Assembly (NCBI RefSeq): GCF_002929275.1
Contig: NZ_PJIK01000014.1
Span: 64,119-128,118 of the forward strand
DNA: 64,000 nt
Direction of reading: 5' to 3'
Source of the DNA: Arthrobacter sp. ZGTC131
Lineage (GTDB): Bacteria > Actinomycetota > Actinomycetes > Actinomycetales > Micrococcaceae
Shown: piece after piece, positions 36,080 through 44,905 of the stretch
Layout: each line of letters opens with the position of its first letter
Numbering within the stretch: the stretch's first letter is position 1
Notes under the pieces: model-generated
The model's input: the letters and a program-made list of their open reading frames with translations, nothing else
Databases searched by the model: none
Told to the model about the DNA's origin: nothing
Program-made: the position numbers and the translations under genes

Positions 36080-36796
36080 ATGGCCGAATCATCCAGCTCA
36101 GGATTGCCGCGCGCCGGAATTTTTCCTTCCGGCGGGCTACAGTCTGGCCCGGAAACCGACGCCACATCGGGTGACGTCGTTTTGGGTAATGCCGCAGCCA
36201 TGGATGCCGCCGCTGTGGGTGCTACTGGTGCGGCCGGTGCTGCCGGGATGCGGGAGCGCATCGTTAACGCCGCCTACGACCTCTTTGCGCGCCGGGGCGT
36301 CCGCGACGTCGGCATCAATGAACTGATTAGCCGTTCGGGCGTCGCGAAGGCCACGTTCTACCGCCACTTCGCCTCAAAAGATGAACTGGTGCTCGCTTTC
36401 CTCGAACAGCGAGACCGCGTGTGGACGGTCAACGCGATTGTGGGCGAAGCGAGGCGCCGGGCGGATACCCCTGAGCAGCAACTGCTCGCGATCTTCGATG
36501 TTTTCTCCGATTGGTTCCGCCGCACCGACTTCGAGGCGTGCTCCTTTATCAATGTCCTCCTGGAGATGGGGGCCACCCATCCGCTGGGACGGGCGAGCAT
36601 CGATTACCTCGCAAAGATCCGCGGCCACGTGAAGCAGCTTGCGGACGAGGCAGGGCTGGAGCGCACCGAGGATTTCTCCCGGTCATGGCACATCCTCATG
36701 AAGGGCTCCATCATCTCGGCCGCGGAGGGCGATCTTGAGGCGGCAATGCGGGCGCGCCAGCTCGCCGGCTGGCTGATCGAGCACCACCGGGCCTGA
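36080..36796 (+). CDS. TetR family regulator, 238 aa
   Basis: HTH region VRDVGINELISRSGVAKATFYRHFASKDEL (about 75-104) followed by a TetR C-terminal ligand domain. The first 56 residues are a Gly/Ala/Ser-rich extension without family similarity; the ATG at 36248 would give a conventional 182-residue TetR, but the promoter and palindrome just upstream of 36080 support the longer form. It has no co-directional partner gene nearby, so its target beyond itself cannot be inferred. Confidence 0.85.
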   Translation: MAESSSSGLPRAGIFPSGGLQSGPETDATSGDVVLGNAAAMDAAAVGATGAAGAAGMRERIVNAAYDLFARRGVRDVGINELISRSGVAKATFYRHFASKDELVLAFLEQRDRVWTVNAIVGEARRRADTPEQQLLAIFDVFSDWFRRTDFEACSFINVLLEMGATHPLGRASIDYLAKIRGHVKQLADEAGLERTEDFSRSWHILMKGSIISAAEGDLEAAMRARQLAGWLIEHHRA

Positions 36797-36804
36797 CCGA
36801 AAGG

Positions 36805-38469
36805 CTAGGCCGGCACCGCAAATGTGAAAGTGGTGCCTTCCCCTACTTCGCTGCGGAGCGAAACACTGCCGCCGTGGGCTTCGACTATGGCCTTGCTGAT
36901 GGACAGTCCCAGCCCGACTCCCGGTATCGCGGAGTTGCGGACAGCGGCGGAGCGGAAGAATTTGGCGAAGACCTCCTCCTGGTCCTGTTCGCTCATCCCC
37001 ATCCCGGTGTCGCTGACGCTGCAGAATACGCGCCCGTCCTCGGACCGCAAAGAAATCACCACGTCACCGCCGTCGGGCGAGTACTTGATGGCGTTGGACA
37101 CCAGGTTATCCAGCACCTGCGAAATGCGTGCGGGGTCGACGCGCGCGGCCAACCGTTCGGGGGCGTCGGCCATGAGCCGGATGCCCGAAACGGTGGCCCG
37201 CGGCAGGGCGGCCGTGACGCTTGCCCGGACCAGGTCCGCCACGTTAACGGGCCGCGGGCTGACGATCAGCTGCCCGTTCCTGCTGGAAAGGAGATCCGAA
37301 ACCAGGGTCAGGAGCCGCTCCGAGTTCCGGCGGATGATCCCGAGCGGCCCGCGCTGGTACTCGGTCAGGTCGTCGTCGTCATCCAGCATGAGTTCCACGT
37401 AGCCCAGGATGGAGGTCAGCGGCGTGCGGAACTCGTGGGAGACGTTGGAGACGAAGTCGTCCTTGGCCGCCAGGGCATTCACCAGTTCGGTGACGTCGCT
37501 GAACACGATGACCGAGCCGGCGAAGTCCCCGTCCTGGTCGCGCATTGGCCTTGCGCTCGTGGTGATGGCCCGCTGCTCGCTGCCGTCGCCTAGCCAGACG
37601 AGGTAGTCGGTGAATTCCTCGCCCAGAATGGCGCGCCGGACAGGACGCTGCTCCACCGGCACAGGGGTGTTGCGGTCGGCCGCGAAGACGAGCAGCTCGG
37701 ATTCGTTGGGATCGGCGTTGCCCGCGGGAGTCGCCAGCTTGTGATGAGCGCGCTGCTTTCGGTTCATCAGGATGTCATTGCCGTCGGCATCCACGGCGAG
37801 CACACCCAGGTGAACAGTATCCAGCACGGTGTTCAGCAGCCGCTCCTGACGCTTGCTGTCATCGAGCACCCCGCGCAACTGGGCGTCCTTTTCCTCCAGA
37901 TCGCGCTGCTGCCGGACCATGCTCAGGGTCATGACGGTCACCGAAACGCCGATCCCCAGCATCATGACCGGGAGGAGGAAGGACCGGGCCAGGTCCTGCC
38001 CGGAGACATCCCCCCGGAGGAGCAGCGGCACCCAGATGATGGCCAGCGGCCCGAAAAAGGAAATAGCCACCGCGGTCTTCGGAAATACTCCTGAGGCACA
38101 GAGCCAGATCACCGGGAACACCGCCATGAGGCTGATCCCGGTCAGGCTGTCCTGGCCGCCCTCCCTGCCGAGCGCGATCGAGATGAGGTCCATGACCGGG
38201 AGCACCAGAAAAGCCGGGTAAGGCAGCTTGTCCCACGGCACGGCGTAACAAAGCAGCAAAATTACCCCCTGCGACAGCAGGAAGCTGATGAACAGCGGAT
38301 GCATCAGCGTCTCCGGGAAGAAAGCCCAAATCAGGAATGCGGTGATGCCTGCCGTTACCGAGAGCGGCATCTGGCTTAGCGCTACGCGGCTCCGCAAGGA
38401 GTACTCGTGGAACGGTCGCCGGAAGAGCAGGATCCGTCCGGAAGCGTCCTTCCAGGTCGCACTGCTCAT
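36805..38469 (-). CDS. Sensor histidine kinase with membrane and PAS domains
   Basis: 554 residues: about six membrane segments (30-180), a short coiled coil, a PAS domain (about 215-325), HisKA with the phosphorylated His345 in SHEFRTPL, and HATPase_c (about 455-554; DPARISQVLDNLVSNAIKYS is the N box, DTGMGMSEQDQ the G1 box). The start at 38469 is chosen because the membrane domain begins soon after; a longer frame upstream lacks a ribosome-binding site. Divergent from the response regulator at 38571, with both promoters in the 100-base gap. The signal is unknown. Confidence 0.9.
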   Translation of the reverse strand: MSSATWKDASGRILLFRRPFHEYSLRSRVALSQMPLSVTAGITAFLIWAFFPETLMHPLFISFLLSQGVILLLCYAVPWDKLPYPAFLVLPVMDLISIALGREGGQDSLTGISLMAVFPVIWLCASGVFPKTAVAISFFGPLAIIWVPLLLRGDVSGQDLARSFLLPVMMLGIGVSVTVMTLSMVRQQRDLEEKDAQLRGVLDDSKRQERLLNTVLDTVHLGVLAVDADGNDILMNRKQRAHHKLATPAGNADPNESELLVFAADRNTPVPVEQRPVRRAILGEEFTDYLVWLGDGSEQRAITTSARPMRDQDGDFAGSVIVFSDVTELVNALAAKDDFVSNVSHEFRTPLTSILGYVELMLDDDDDLTEYQRGPLGIIRRNSERLLTLVSDLLSSRNGQLIVSPRPVNVADLVRASVTAALPRATVSGIRLMADAPERLAARVDPARISQVLDNLVSNAIKYSPDGGDVVISLRSEDGRVFCSVSDTGMGMSEQDQEEVFAKFFRSAAVRNSAIPGVGLGLSISKAIVEAHGGSVSLRSEVGEGTTFTFAVPA

Positions 38470-38570
38470 AGGTACTGGTCCGATAGGGCGGGGCCGAAGA
38501 AACGCATACCTGCAGGATAGCGGGCGGGAGCTATACTGCAGACGGGATGTAGCGGGCTGAGGGGGCTGCG

Positions 38571-39326
38571 ATGGGTGATGCACGCGTGGGGCTGGTCATT
38601 GAAGATGACCACGATATTCGCGAATTGGTCCGCGTTGTACTGACGCAGGCAGGTTTTGACGTGACCGCCGCGAGCAGCGGCGCGGAAGGCGTTCTCGCCG
38701 CCAAGGAACTGGACCCTGCGGTCATCACCCTAGACCTGGGCTTGCCCGACATCGACGGTTTCGAAGTGGCGCGGCAGATCCGCCAGTTCTCCGATGCCTA
38801 CATCGTCATGCTCACCGCCCGCGCGGAGGAACTGGACACCCTGATCGGTCTCGAATCCGGCGCGGACGACTACCTCACCAAACCCTTCCGTCCCCGGGAA
38901 CTGCGCGCCCGGGTGGCCGCCATGATGCGGCGTCCGCGTTCGACGTCGGACCTCGCCGAAGAGAACGGCGCACCTTCCGGGGCGGCCAACGATGAGAGCC
39001 TCTACAGCCACAACGGGCTGGACCTGAGCTACGACTCCCGGACGGTGACCGTGGATGGCAAGGAGCTCAGCCTGACGCGGACCGAATTCGACCTCCTGCA
39101 TGCGCTGCTGGAAGCCGGCCGCATGGTCCGTACCAAAGCGGACCTGGTGCGCCGCCTGCGGGACGAACCGTACGACGTCGGAAGTTACATCAGCGAGGCT
39201 GACGAGCGCTCCGTTGAAGTGCACATGGGCAACCTGCGCAAGAAACTCGGTGACTCCGCACAGAGCCCGCGATGGCTCCAAACCGTCCGCGGCGTCGGCT
39301 ACAGGCTGGCTCCCGCCGAACACTGA
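38571..39326 (+). CDS. OmpR/PhoB-type response regulator
   Basis: 251 residues: receiver domain (phosphoacceptor Asp55 in TLDLGLPD, acidic pair Glu-Asp-Asp near residue 10, and Lys in TKPF) and a winged-helix trans_reg_C domain (about 150-248). G-rich ribosome-binding site upstream; TATACT (38532-38537) may be the -10 box. It is the partner of the divergent kinase. Confidence 0.93.
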   Translation: MGDARVGLVIEDDHDIRELVRVVLTQAGFDVTAASSGAEGVLAAKELDPAVITLDLGLPDIDGFEVARQIRQFSDAYIVMLTARAEELDTLIGLESGADDYLTKPFRPRELRARVAAMMRRPRSTSDLAEENGAPSGAANDESLYSHNGLDLSYDSRTVTVDGKELSLTRTEFDLLHALLEAGRMVRTKADLVRRLRDEPYDVGSYISEADERSVEVHMGNLRKKLGDSAQSPRWLQTVRGVGYRLAPAEH

Positions 39327-39344
39327 CGCCCGCCGGCGGCGTGC

Positions 39345-39770
39345 TCAGTTCTTGGTGAGAAACTGCTCCAGCTGTTGCTCCAGCGCTGATGCGTCCCGCA
39401 ACTCGCATTCCCACACGGTGAGCACCTCCCATCCGGCCGTTTCGAGCTGACGGCGCTGATCGGCGTCGCGATTCCTGGTCTTCGTCCGCTTCGCCTCCCA
39501 GAATTCGGCGTTGGCCTTGGGGGAGTGCTGGCCCGCCTTGCAGTCGTGGAAGTGCCAGAAGCAGCCGTTGACGAAGATGACCTTGCGCCTGCCGGCGAAG
39601 ACGAGGTCCGGATTCCCGGGCAACTTGCTGCCGCGGGACGCACCGTGCAGGCGGTAGCGGTAGCCTTTCGCGTGCAGGAGGCTGCGCACCAGTAACTCGG
39701 GCTTGGTGTTTTTGCCTCTGATCCGCGACATGTTCCAGCTGCGCTGCTCAGGTGTCAGCCGGTCCGCCAT
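39345..39770 (-). CDS. vsr: Very-short-patch-repair endonuclease Vsr
   Basis: Nicks DNA at T:G mismatches that arise by deamination of 5-methylcytosine. 141 residues; RSWNMSRIRGKNTKPELLVR, the metal-site segment NPDLVF and the zinc-binding FVNGCFWHFHDC stretch are all present. A Vsr gene usually sits beside a cytosine-5 methyltransferase; none is in the window, so this is an orphan copy. It lies 3.6 kb from the McrBC pair, convergent with the response regulator. Confidence 0.92.
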   Translation of the reverse strand: MADRLTPEQRSWNMSRIRGKNTKPELLVRSLLHAKGYRYRLHGASRGSKLPGNPDLVFAGRRKVIFVNGCFWHFHDCKAGQHSPKANAEFWEAKRTKTRNRDADQRRQLETAGWEVLTVWECELRDASALEQQLEQFLTKN

Positions 39771-39798
39771 GTTTAAAGTCTAGGCTCGCCGCAGCTTG

Positions 39799-40233
39799 CT
39801 AGATTTCCCGTTCCGGCTGTTCGCCGAACTCGAAGTGCCGGCCGCTGATGGAGCCGGGTTCGATCTCCACGTAGAAGTCCTTGAGCGTAGGGACCCATGA
39901 TGCGAGTCCCAAGGCCTCGGCCTCCGCAATTTCCGCCGACTTGCTCAGGACCCGGGCGGTACCGCGAAGGACCACCGACCATGCCTGGTCGGACATGATG
40001 CCGTCGGTCTCGAAGAGGACGCGGTCGTTGATGGTCACCTGGGCCAGCTTGTTGCCGGGCGCCGTGCGGAAGTACAGCTTCCGGCGGCTGGTCACATAGT
40101 TGACGGGGAATATGTCCGGCTCGCCCGCCACGGTGACCACGAGGCGACCGTGCGTGGTGCCCTCCAGAAGCTGCCAGCACTGTGCGTCGTCGAGGACCAG
40201 GATGGGGTCGCCGTCTGCGTGATTGAACATCAT
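39799..40233 (-). CDS. Pyridoxamine-5'-phosphate-oxidase-fold (FMN/F420-binding) protein
   Basis: A 144-residue split-barrel protein. LLEGTTHGRLVVTVAGEPDIFPVNYV is the typical first hairpin of the PPOX-like flavin reductase group, and DQAWSVVLRGTARVLS the later strand. Such proteins bind FMN, F420 or haem and often serve in redox stress; the substrate is unknown. GGAG lies about eight bases before the ATG. Same strand as vsr, 28 bases apart. Confidence 0.85.
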   Translation of the reverse strand: MMFNHADGDPILVLDDAQCWQLLEGTTHGRLVVTVAGEPDIFPVNYVTSRRKLYFRTAPGNKLAQVTINDRVLFETDGIMSDQAWSVVLRGTARVLSKSAEIAEAEALGLASWVPTLKDFYVEIEPGSISGRHFEFGEQPEREI

Positions 40234-40334
40234 GGCTCCATTCTTCTACGTCCTGTAGAAAAACGACAGGGGTATGAAGAGATTTTCCCAGCCGCGGACG
40301 GGAATCCGCCAGTATCCTAGGCCTTGCCCACCTC

Positions 40335-40610
40335 TCAGGCCCTGGTGACACCGTGGCGGGAGCACGTAGCTGTCCATCCCAGGGGGTTCACCTGCACCTT
40401 GAGCCGCCGGCGGCACCGCGAGCAGTACCGCGGTGGTTCCAGCACCAGCAGCTCGCCACAGCGGCGGTGGGCATTCGACGGCGGCTCCTCGCCACCGTCG
40501 TCCCTCTCGCCTCCGCCGACGCACAACTCGCCGCAATGGCCGCAGTAGCTGGCGGTGCCTTCGCTGGACGACGCTGCCGGGGCGCCGCTGCGCGTGATCG
40601 CCCTCTTCAC
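40335..40610 (-). CDS. bsaP: Biotin synthase auxiliary protein BsaP
   Basis: A 91-residue cysteine-rich protein whose GTG start overlaps the bioB stop (GTGA), so it is translated with bioB. Cys23, Cys26, Cys51, Cys63, Cys66 and Cys83, plus His48 and His86, lie in the pattern [20 protein letters not shown] and [14 protein letters not shown] that is characteristic of the small proteins encoded downstream of actinobacterial bioB (Mycobacterium tuberculosis Rv1590). In mycobacteria this protein is required for turnover of the type I biotin synthase, probably by supporting the sulphur-donating iron-sulphur cluster. The N-terminal 20 residues are not conserved. Confidence 0.85.
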   Translation of the reverse strand: MKRAITRSGAPAASSSEGTASYCGHCGELCVGGGERDDGGEEPPSNAHRRCGELLVLEPPRYCSRCRRRLKVQVNPLGWTATCSRHGVTRA

Positions 40611-41632
40611 AGCGACTTCTGGAGTTCCTTGATGGGCATGTTCAGTTCCACCAGGAGATCAAGGTCAGCTGTAGCAGGGCGGCCCAGGGTAGTGAGGTAG
40701 TTGCCGACGATGACCGCGTTGATTCCGCCAAGCAACCCATCGCGCGTACCCAGGTCTCCGAGCGTCAGCTCGCGGCCGCCGGCGTAACGCAGCACGGTGC
40801 GAGGCATAGCGAGGCGGAAGGCGGCGATGGCGCGCAGGGCGTCTTTGCCGTCCATGATGCCCTGATGTTCGAGTGGCGTTCCGGGGCGCGGGTTCAGGAA
40901 GTTGAGCGGGACTTCATGGGGTTCCAGAGACGCGAGCTGAACGGCCAGTTCGGCCCGCTGTTCGAGCGATTCGCCCATGCCGATGAGGGCGCCGCAGCAC
41001 AGTTCCATGCCGGCGGCCTTGACCATGTTGCAGGTGTCCAGCCGCTCCTCGTAGGTGTGGGTGGTAACGACTTCGGGGAAGTAGCTGCGGGCGGTTTCGA
41101 GGTTGTGGTTGTAGCGGTGCACGCCCCACTCGGCGAGCTGGTCCACCTGGCGCTGGGTGAGCATGCCCAGGGAGCAGGCGATGTTGATGTCCACGGCCTC
41201 GTTGATGCGGTCGATGGCGAACTTGATCTGGTTCATCAGCTTGATGTCGGGTCCGCGCACTGCCGCGACGATGCAGAACTCCGTGGCGCCGGTTGCTGCC
41301 GTCTCCTTGGCCGCCTTGACGAGCTCGGGGATGTCCAGCCAAACGCCGCGAACGGGGGAGTCGAACAGGCCGGACTGGCTGCAGAAGTGGCAGTCCTCCG
41401 GGCAGCCCCCGGTTTTGATGGAGATGATGCCCTCCACTTCGACGTCCTCGCCGCAGTGCCTGAGCCTGACCTCGTGCGCCAATTGCAGGGCGGCGGGGAG
41501 AGCTTCGTCGGGAAGACGGAGAACCTCAACCAGTTGGCTTTCGCCCAGGCCCACGCCCTCTTCGAGAACCTGCTTCCGCGCAGTCTCAAGGATTGAGTAC
41601 CGAGTGGCGGGAGGGTCTGCCTGGATCGTCAT
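40607..41632 (-). CDS. bioB: Biotin synthase BioB
   Basis: Radical-SAM enzyme that inserts sulphur into dethiobiotin. The CxxxCxxC cluster motif is Cys77, Cys81 and Cys84 ([13 protein letters not shown]), and the conserved Cys, Asn and Arg of the second cluster lie in the C-terminal barrel ([28 protein letters not shown]). Length 341 is standard. The last four bases overlap bsaP. No bioA, bioD or bioF is in the window. Confidence 0.96.
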   Translation of the reverse strand: MTIQADPPATRYSILETARKQVLEEGVGLGESQLVEVLRLPDEALPAALQLAHEVRLRHCGEDVEVEGIISIKTGGCPEDCHFCSQSGLFDSPVRGVWLDIPELVKAAKETAATGATEFCIVAAVRGPDIKLMNQIKFAIDRINEAVDINIACSLGMLTQRQVDQLAEWGVHRYNHNLETARSYFPEVVTTHTYEERLDTCNMVKAAGMELCCGALIGMGESLEQRAELAVQLASLEPHEVPLNFLNPRPGTPLEHQGIMDGKDALRAIAAFRLAMPRTVLRYAGGRELTLGDLGTRDGLLGGINAVIVGNYLTTLGRPATADLDLLVELNMPIKELQKSL

Positions 41633-41975
41633 TGATTGTCCTTCGGGCTTGAGTTGCTGGTCCTTTCCGACGCTAGTTCGACGCTGGCTGTGCGGTTTTG
41701 TTGGCTGCCTACAAAGGCTGGAGGAAAGCCTTGGGGATACTTGACAGCCTGGTCGTTGCCCGCGACGGAGCTGGTCTCACGTCGTGAGCTCAGCAGTGGG
41801 GATCAACGGAGTCCTGACGCGGCCGGCCCGCTTTGACTTTCCGTGCCGGCCGGCAGGTGGTAGAACGAAGGGGTTGTTGGCTGTGGATAACTTTGAGCTG
41901 AAAGTGTGCACTCGGCTACCCTTTAACCATTGTTCGGACACAGATGTCTTGAAACCTATCCGGGGGGATTAGCGC
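41633..41975. other. Intergenic region between bioB and a lipoprotein gene
   Basis: Holds the divergent promoters of both genes. The perfect dyad CTCACGTCGTGAG (41776-41788) stands in the middle; its role is unknown and it does not match the BioQ half-site TGAAC-N3-GTTAC I looked for. No gene is supported. Confidence 0.5.
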
Positions 41976-42638
41976 ATGACTTCTCGTACCTTCAGTTCGG
42001 GGCGCATGCGCCTCTCCGCGATTTCCGTCCTCGCCGCCTCAGTCCTGGTCCTCAGCGGCTGCAGCAATGGCGAGGGCCCCACGAATGGGTCAAATGACGG
42101 AGCCACGCCGTCGGCTTCGTCGGCCGCGTCGGCCACGCAGAGTGCCACCGCAACTCCCACTCCGAAGCCCGTATATAAGCCCGCGGATGCCAAGGGAAGG
42201 GCCCAAAACGTGCCCGTTCCCGTGAAACCGGCGCTGGCGGACAAGAATTCGAAAGAGGGTGTGGAAGCCTTTACGAAGTACTGGTTTTCGCTACTCAATT
42301 ACGGATATGAGACGGGCGACCTGACTGCATGGTCAAAGTTATCGGCTGCTTCTTGCAGCTTCTGCAACATCTTAAAAAACAGTGTGGCTGTCGGATTCAA
42401 GGAAGGACGATGGCAGGTTGGCGGGCGACTGTCCACTCCCTCTCTGGAATCGAAATTCATACCCGGAGCAGCAACGCAACAGGTCGTCGTTCAGGTCATC
42501 CAAGAGAAAATTCAGTATTACAAGGCCGACAAGAGCGTTGGTAGACCGCCCGGAGATGGGTCAAACGCCGCGTCGGTAGTCATCGCAGCGTATTCCAGCG
42601 GTAAATGGGCGGTCTCCGACATGCATCTGATCCAGTAA
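41976..42638 (+). CDS. DUF6318 family lipoprotein, 220 aa
   Basis: A signal sequence ending in the lipobox LSGC (Cys29) is followed by a Ser/Thr/Ala-rich linker (30-68) and a globular domain with GVEAFTKYWFSLLNYGYETGD and the cysteine pair SCSFC, typical of the DUF6318 domain found in Micrococcaceae. Surface-anchored; function unknown. The next gene starts eight bases after the stop. Confidence 0.82.
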   Translation: MTSRTFSSGRMRLSAISVLAASVLVLSGCSNGEGPTNGSNDGATPSASSAASATQSATATPTPKPVYKPADAKGRAQNVPVPVKPALADKNSKEGVEAFTKYWFSLLNYGYETGDLTAWSKLSAASCSFCNILKNSVAVGFKEGRWQVGGRLSTPSLESKFIPGAATQQVVVQVIQEKIQYYKADKSVGRPPGDGSNAASVVIAAYSSGKWAVSDMHLIQ

Positions 42639-42646
42639 CGACGATC

Positions 42647-43591
42647 ATGATTTCGCATGCGGTAACGGCAACGATTCTGGCCGTTGCACTCAATCTTGGA
42701 ATACCGCCGCAGTACGCCAAGGCGGCTGACGACGATTACGGCGGCACTGTTGATTACGATGAAGGGGGACTCATCGCGGGCGCTTGGATCCTCGACGAGA
42801 CAACCGGCGACATCGTTCCCGCGCCACCCGGCTACGTCAGCCAGGATCCGAACCAATACCGGGCCGAGCCGCAGTGCCAGGTTGACGAAAACAACCTAGA
42901 TATCAGTTGCCTGCCGGGACAGCTTCCGTGCCCGCCCCGCGCTGATGGCAAACCTGGAGTGCCCGTGATCTGGAAGGTCGCGCCGCGGTCAATGCCCAAT
43001 CCGGCGTGGTCGGACTGGACCGCCAACGGTGGCGGGCCCACTTGCCTTTATGACCAGAGTCCGGAAGATTTGCTTCCCCGAATTGCGGCCCGCATTCAAA
43101 GCGATTTTCAGAAGCTTCCCGTCGTGCCGGGGACAGTCACTGCGCAGCCGAGTCCGCACACGCTTCGTGGTGCTGAGACGAATTTTTATGCAGCAGCCAA
43201 TGAGCAGCCGTTCGACGTTACGATTCTGGGGCAGAAAGTTCATATCGTGGCCAAGCCCGTCCAGTACCGCTGGGACTATGGCGACGGCACCTCGCTCGGC
43301 CCGACAACCACTATGGGCGGACCCCTCCCGCAGGATCGCTGGGGCGAGAAGACTCGCACAAGCCATGCGTACGCCGCAACAGGGGACTTCAGTGTCCGGC
43401 TGACCACGTACTTCCAGGGCACGTACTCAGTGAACGGAGGGCCGGCCCTGCCCATCCCCAACCAGGGCCAATTCAGCGGACCTCTGCAAACCGTGAGTGT
43501 GTGGCGATCGGTCACGCGGAACTACGCCGACGACTGCATCACCAATCCCCGCGGCCAAGGATGCCCGGGAGATGCTCCGCGCGACCCGTAG
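42647..43591 (+). CDS. Secreted PKD-like domain protein, 314 aa
   Basis: ATG at 42647 gives a signal peptide (TILAVALNLGIPPQYAKA) with cleavage near residue 25. Residues about 200-290 form a PKD/Ig-like beta-sandwich: YRWDYGDGTSLGP is the WDFGDG motif and TSHAYAATGDFSVRLTTY the closing strand. Several Cys pairs suggest disulphides. It follows the DUF6318 lipoprotein closely; the two are probably co-expressed and may act together at the cell surface. Function unknown. Confidence 0.78.
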   Translation: MISHAVTATILAVALNLGIPPQYAKAADDDYGGTVDYDEGGLIAGAWILDETTGDIVPAPPGYVSQDPNQYRAEPQCQVDENNLDISCLPGQLPCPPRADGKPGVPVIWKVAPRSMPNPAWSDWTANGGGPTCLYDQSPEDLLPRIAARIQSDFQKLPVVPGTVTAQPSPHTLRGAETNFYAAANEQPFDVTILGQKVHIVAKPVQYRWDYGDGTSLGPTTTMGGPLPQDRWGEKTRTSHAYAATGDFSVRLTTYFQGTYSVNGGPALPIPNQGQFSGPLQTVSVWRSVTRNYADDCITNPRGQGCPGDAPRDP

Positions 43592-43708
43592 ACCCGCGGA
43601 TCATCGGCTCCACCCGCGCGACCCCATGAGCTGCGTCACAAGCGGAATAGTTGCACGCGCGTGGCAGTTGCACCCGGTGAACCCAATGCATTCTGAAAGG
43701 AACCACGC

Positions 43709-44782
43709 ATGCTGTTTTCTCCGCTGTCCCTCGGTGAGCTCGAACTGCCCAACCGCCTCGTCATGGCACCACTGACCCGCGTCCGCTCGGGCAAGGAGGG
43801 CATTCCCGGACCGATGGTGGCGGAGCACTACCGCCAGCGCGCTTCCCTCGGTCTCATTGTCAGCGAAGGCACGTACCCCAGCCCCGCCGGCCGTTCCTAC
43901 CCGGGACAGCCGGGAATTGTCACCCCCGAGCAGATCGCAGGCTGGAAGACTGTCACTGACGCAGTCCACGCGGAAGGCGGACGGATGTTCGCACAGATCA
44001 TGCACGGCGGCCGCGTCTCCCACGAGGACATCACGGGTGGCCACCGCGTTGTGGCGCCGAGCGCCATCGCCGTCGAGGGTGAAACCCGCACCTACACCGG
44101 CAAGCAGGCATACCCGGTGCCACACGAGCTCTCAACGGATGAACTGCCGGTGGTCATGCAGGAAATCGTCACGGCTTCCCGCAATGCGATCGAAGCCGGG
44201 TTCGACGGCGTTGAGCTGCACTCGGCCAACGGCTACCTCCTGCATGAATTCCTGGCGCCAAACACCAACGTGCGCACGGACAGCTACGGCGGCTCGCCCG
44301 AAAACCGTGCACGCTTCGTCATCGAGACCGTCAATGCCGTCGTCGAAGCCCTGGGCGCAAACCGCGTCGGCATCCGCATTTCGCCGGAACACAACGTGCA
44401 AGGCATCGCAGAGAACGACGCCGCCGATGTCCGGGCCACCTACGAAGTGCTGGTGAACTCGATCGCTCCGTTGAACCTTGCCTACCTGAGCATTCTGCAC
44501 GATGACCCCTCGGGCGCGCTCGTCCAGGACCTGCGTGCCCGCTTCAACGGCACCTTCCTGGTGAACACCGGATTCGGCCTCATCACCACCCGCGAGGAAG
44601 CAGCCGCGCTCGTGGCAGACGGCCACGCGGACGCCGTAGTGGTGGGCCGGCCGGCCATCGCCAATCCCGATCTCGCCCGCCGCTGGCGCGAAGGCCTGCC
44701 CTTGAACGAGCCTGACCAGGCCACGTTCTACGGCGAAGGCGCAAAGGGGTACAACGACTACCCGGTGTACGAGTTGGCTTAG
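43709..44782 (+). CDS. NADH:flavin oxidoreductase, Old Yellow Enzyme family
   Basis: FMN-dependent ene-reductase, 357 residues, (beta/alpha)8 barrel. MAPLTRVRSG and SEGTYPSPAG near the N-terminus, the substrate-binding HSANGYLLHEFLAP (His in place of HxxH/N) and YGGSPENRARF are the OYE signatures. Closest in appearance to NemA/XenA-like reductases of electrophilic alkenes and nitro-esters. GAAAGGAA precedes the start. Followed by a terminator. Confidence 0.92.
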   Translation: MLFSPLSLGELELPNRLVMAPLTRVRSGKEGIPGPMVAEHYRQRASLGLIVSEGTYPSPAGRSYPGQPGIVTPEQIAGWKTVTDAVHAEGGRMFAQIMHGGRVSHEDITGGHRVVAPSAIAVEGETRTYTGKQAYPVPHELSTDELPVVMQEIVTASRNAIEAGFDGVELHSANGYLLHEFLAPNTNVRTDSYGGSPENRARFVIETVNAVVEALGANRVGIRISPEHNVQGIAENDAADVRATYEVLVNSIAPLNLAYLSILHDDPSGALVQDLRARFNGTFLVNTGFGLITTREEAAALVADGHADAVVVGRPAIANPDLARRWREGLPLNEPDQATFYGEGAKGYNDYPVYELA

Positions 44783-44806
44783 CCTGCAACAGAAGCACGA
44801 ACAGGG

Positions 44807-44838
44807 GGAACCGTCCGGATGCCGGGCGGTTCCTTTGT
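44807..44838 (+). terminator. Rho-independent terminator
   Basis: GGAACCGTCCGG (44807-44818) pairs with CCGGGCGGTTCC (44822-44833) with one wobble and a 3-base loop, followed by TTTGTT. It ends the OYE gene. Confidence 0.85.
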
Positions 44839-44905
44839 TCGCTCGTAACCGTCCCTGTGACGGGTTCGTGCCGCCATCCCGAGGACGCCCCTATAGGATT
44901 TGACC

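Noticed and set aside
41776-41788. BioQ or BirA operator upstream of bioB
   Set aside because: The dyad CTCACGTCGTGAG does not fit the known BioQ half-sites; left as an unassigned palindrome.
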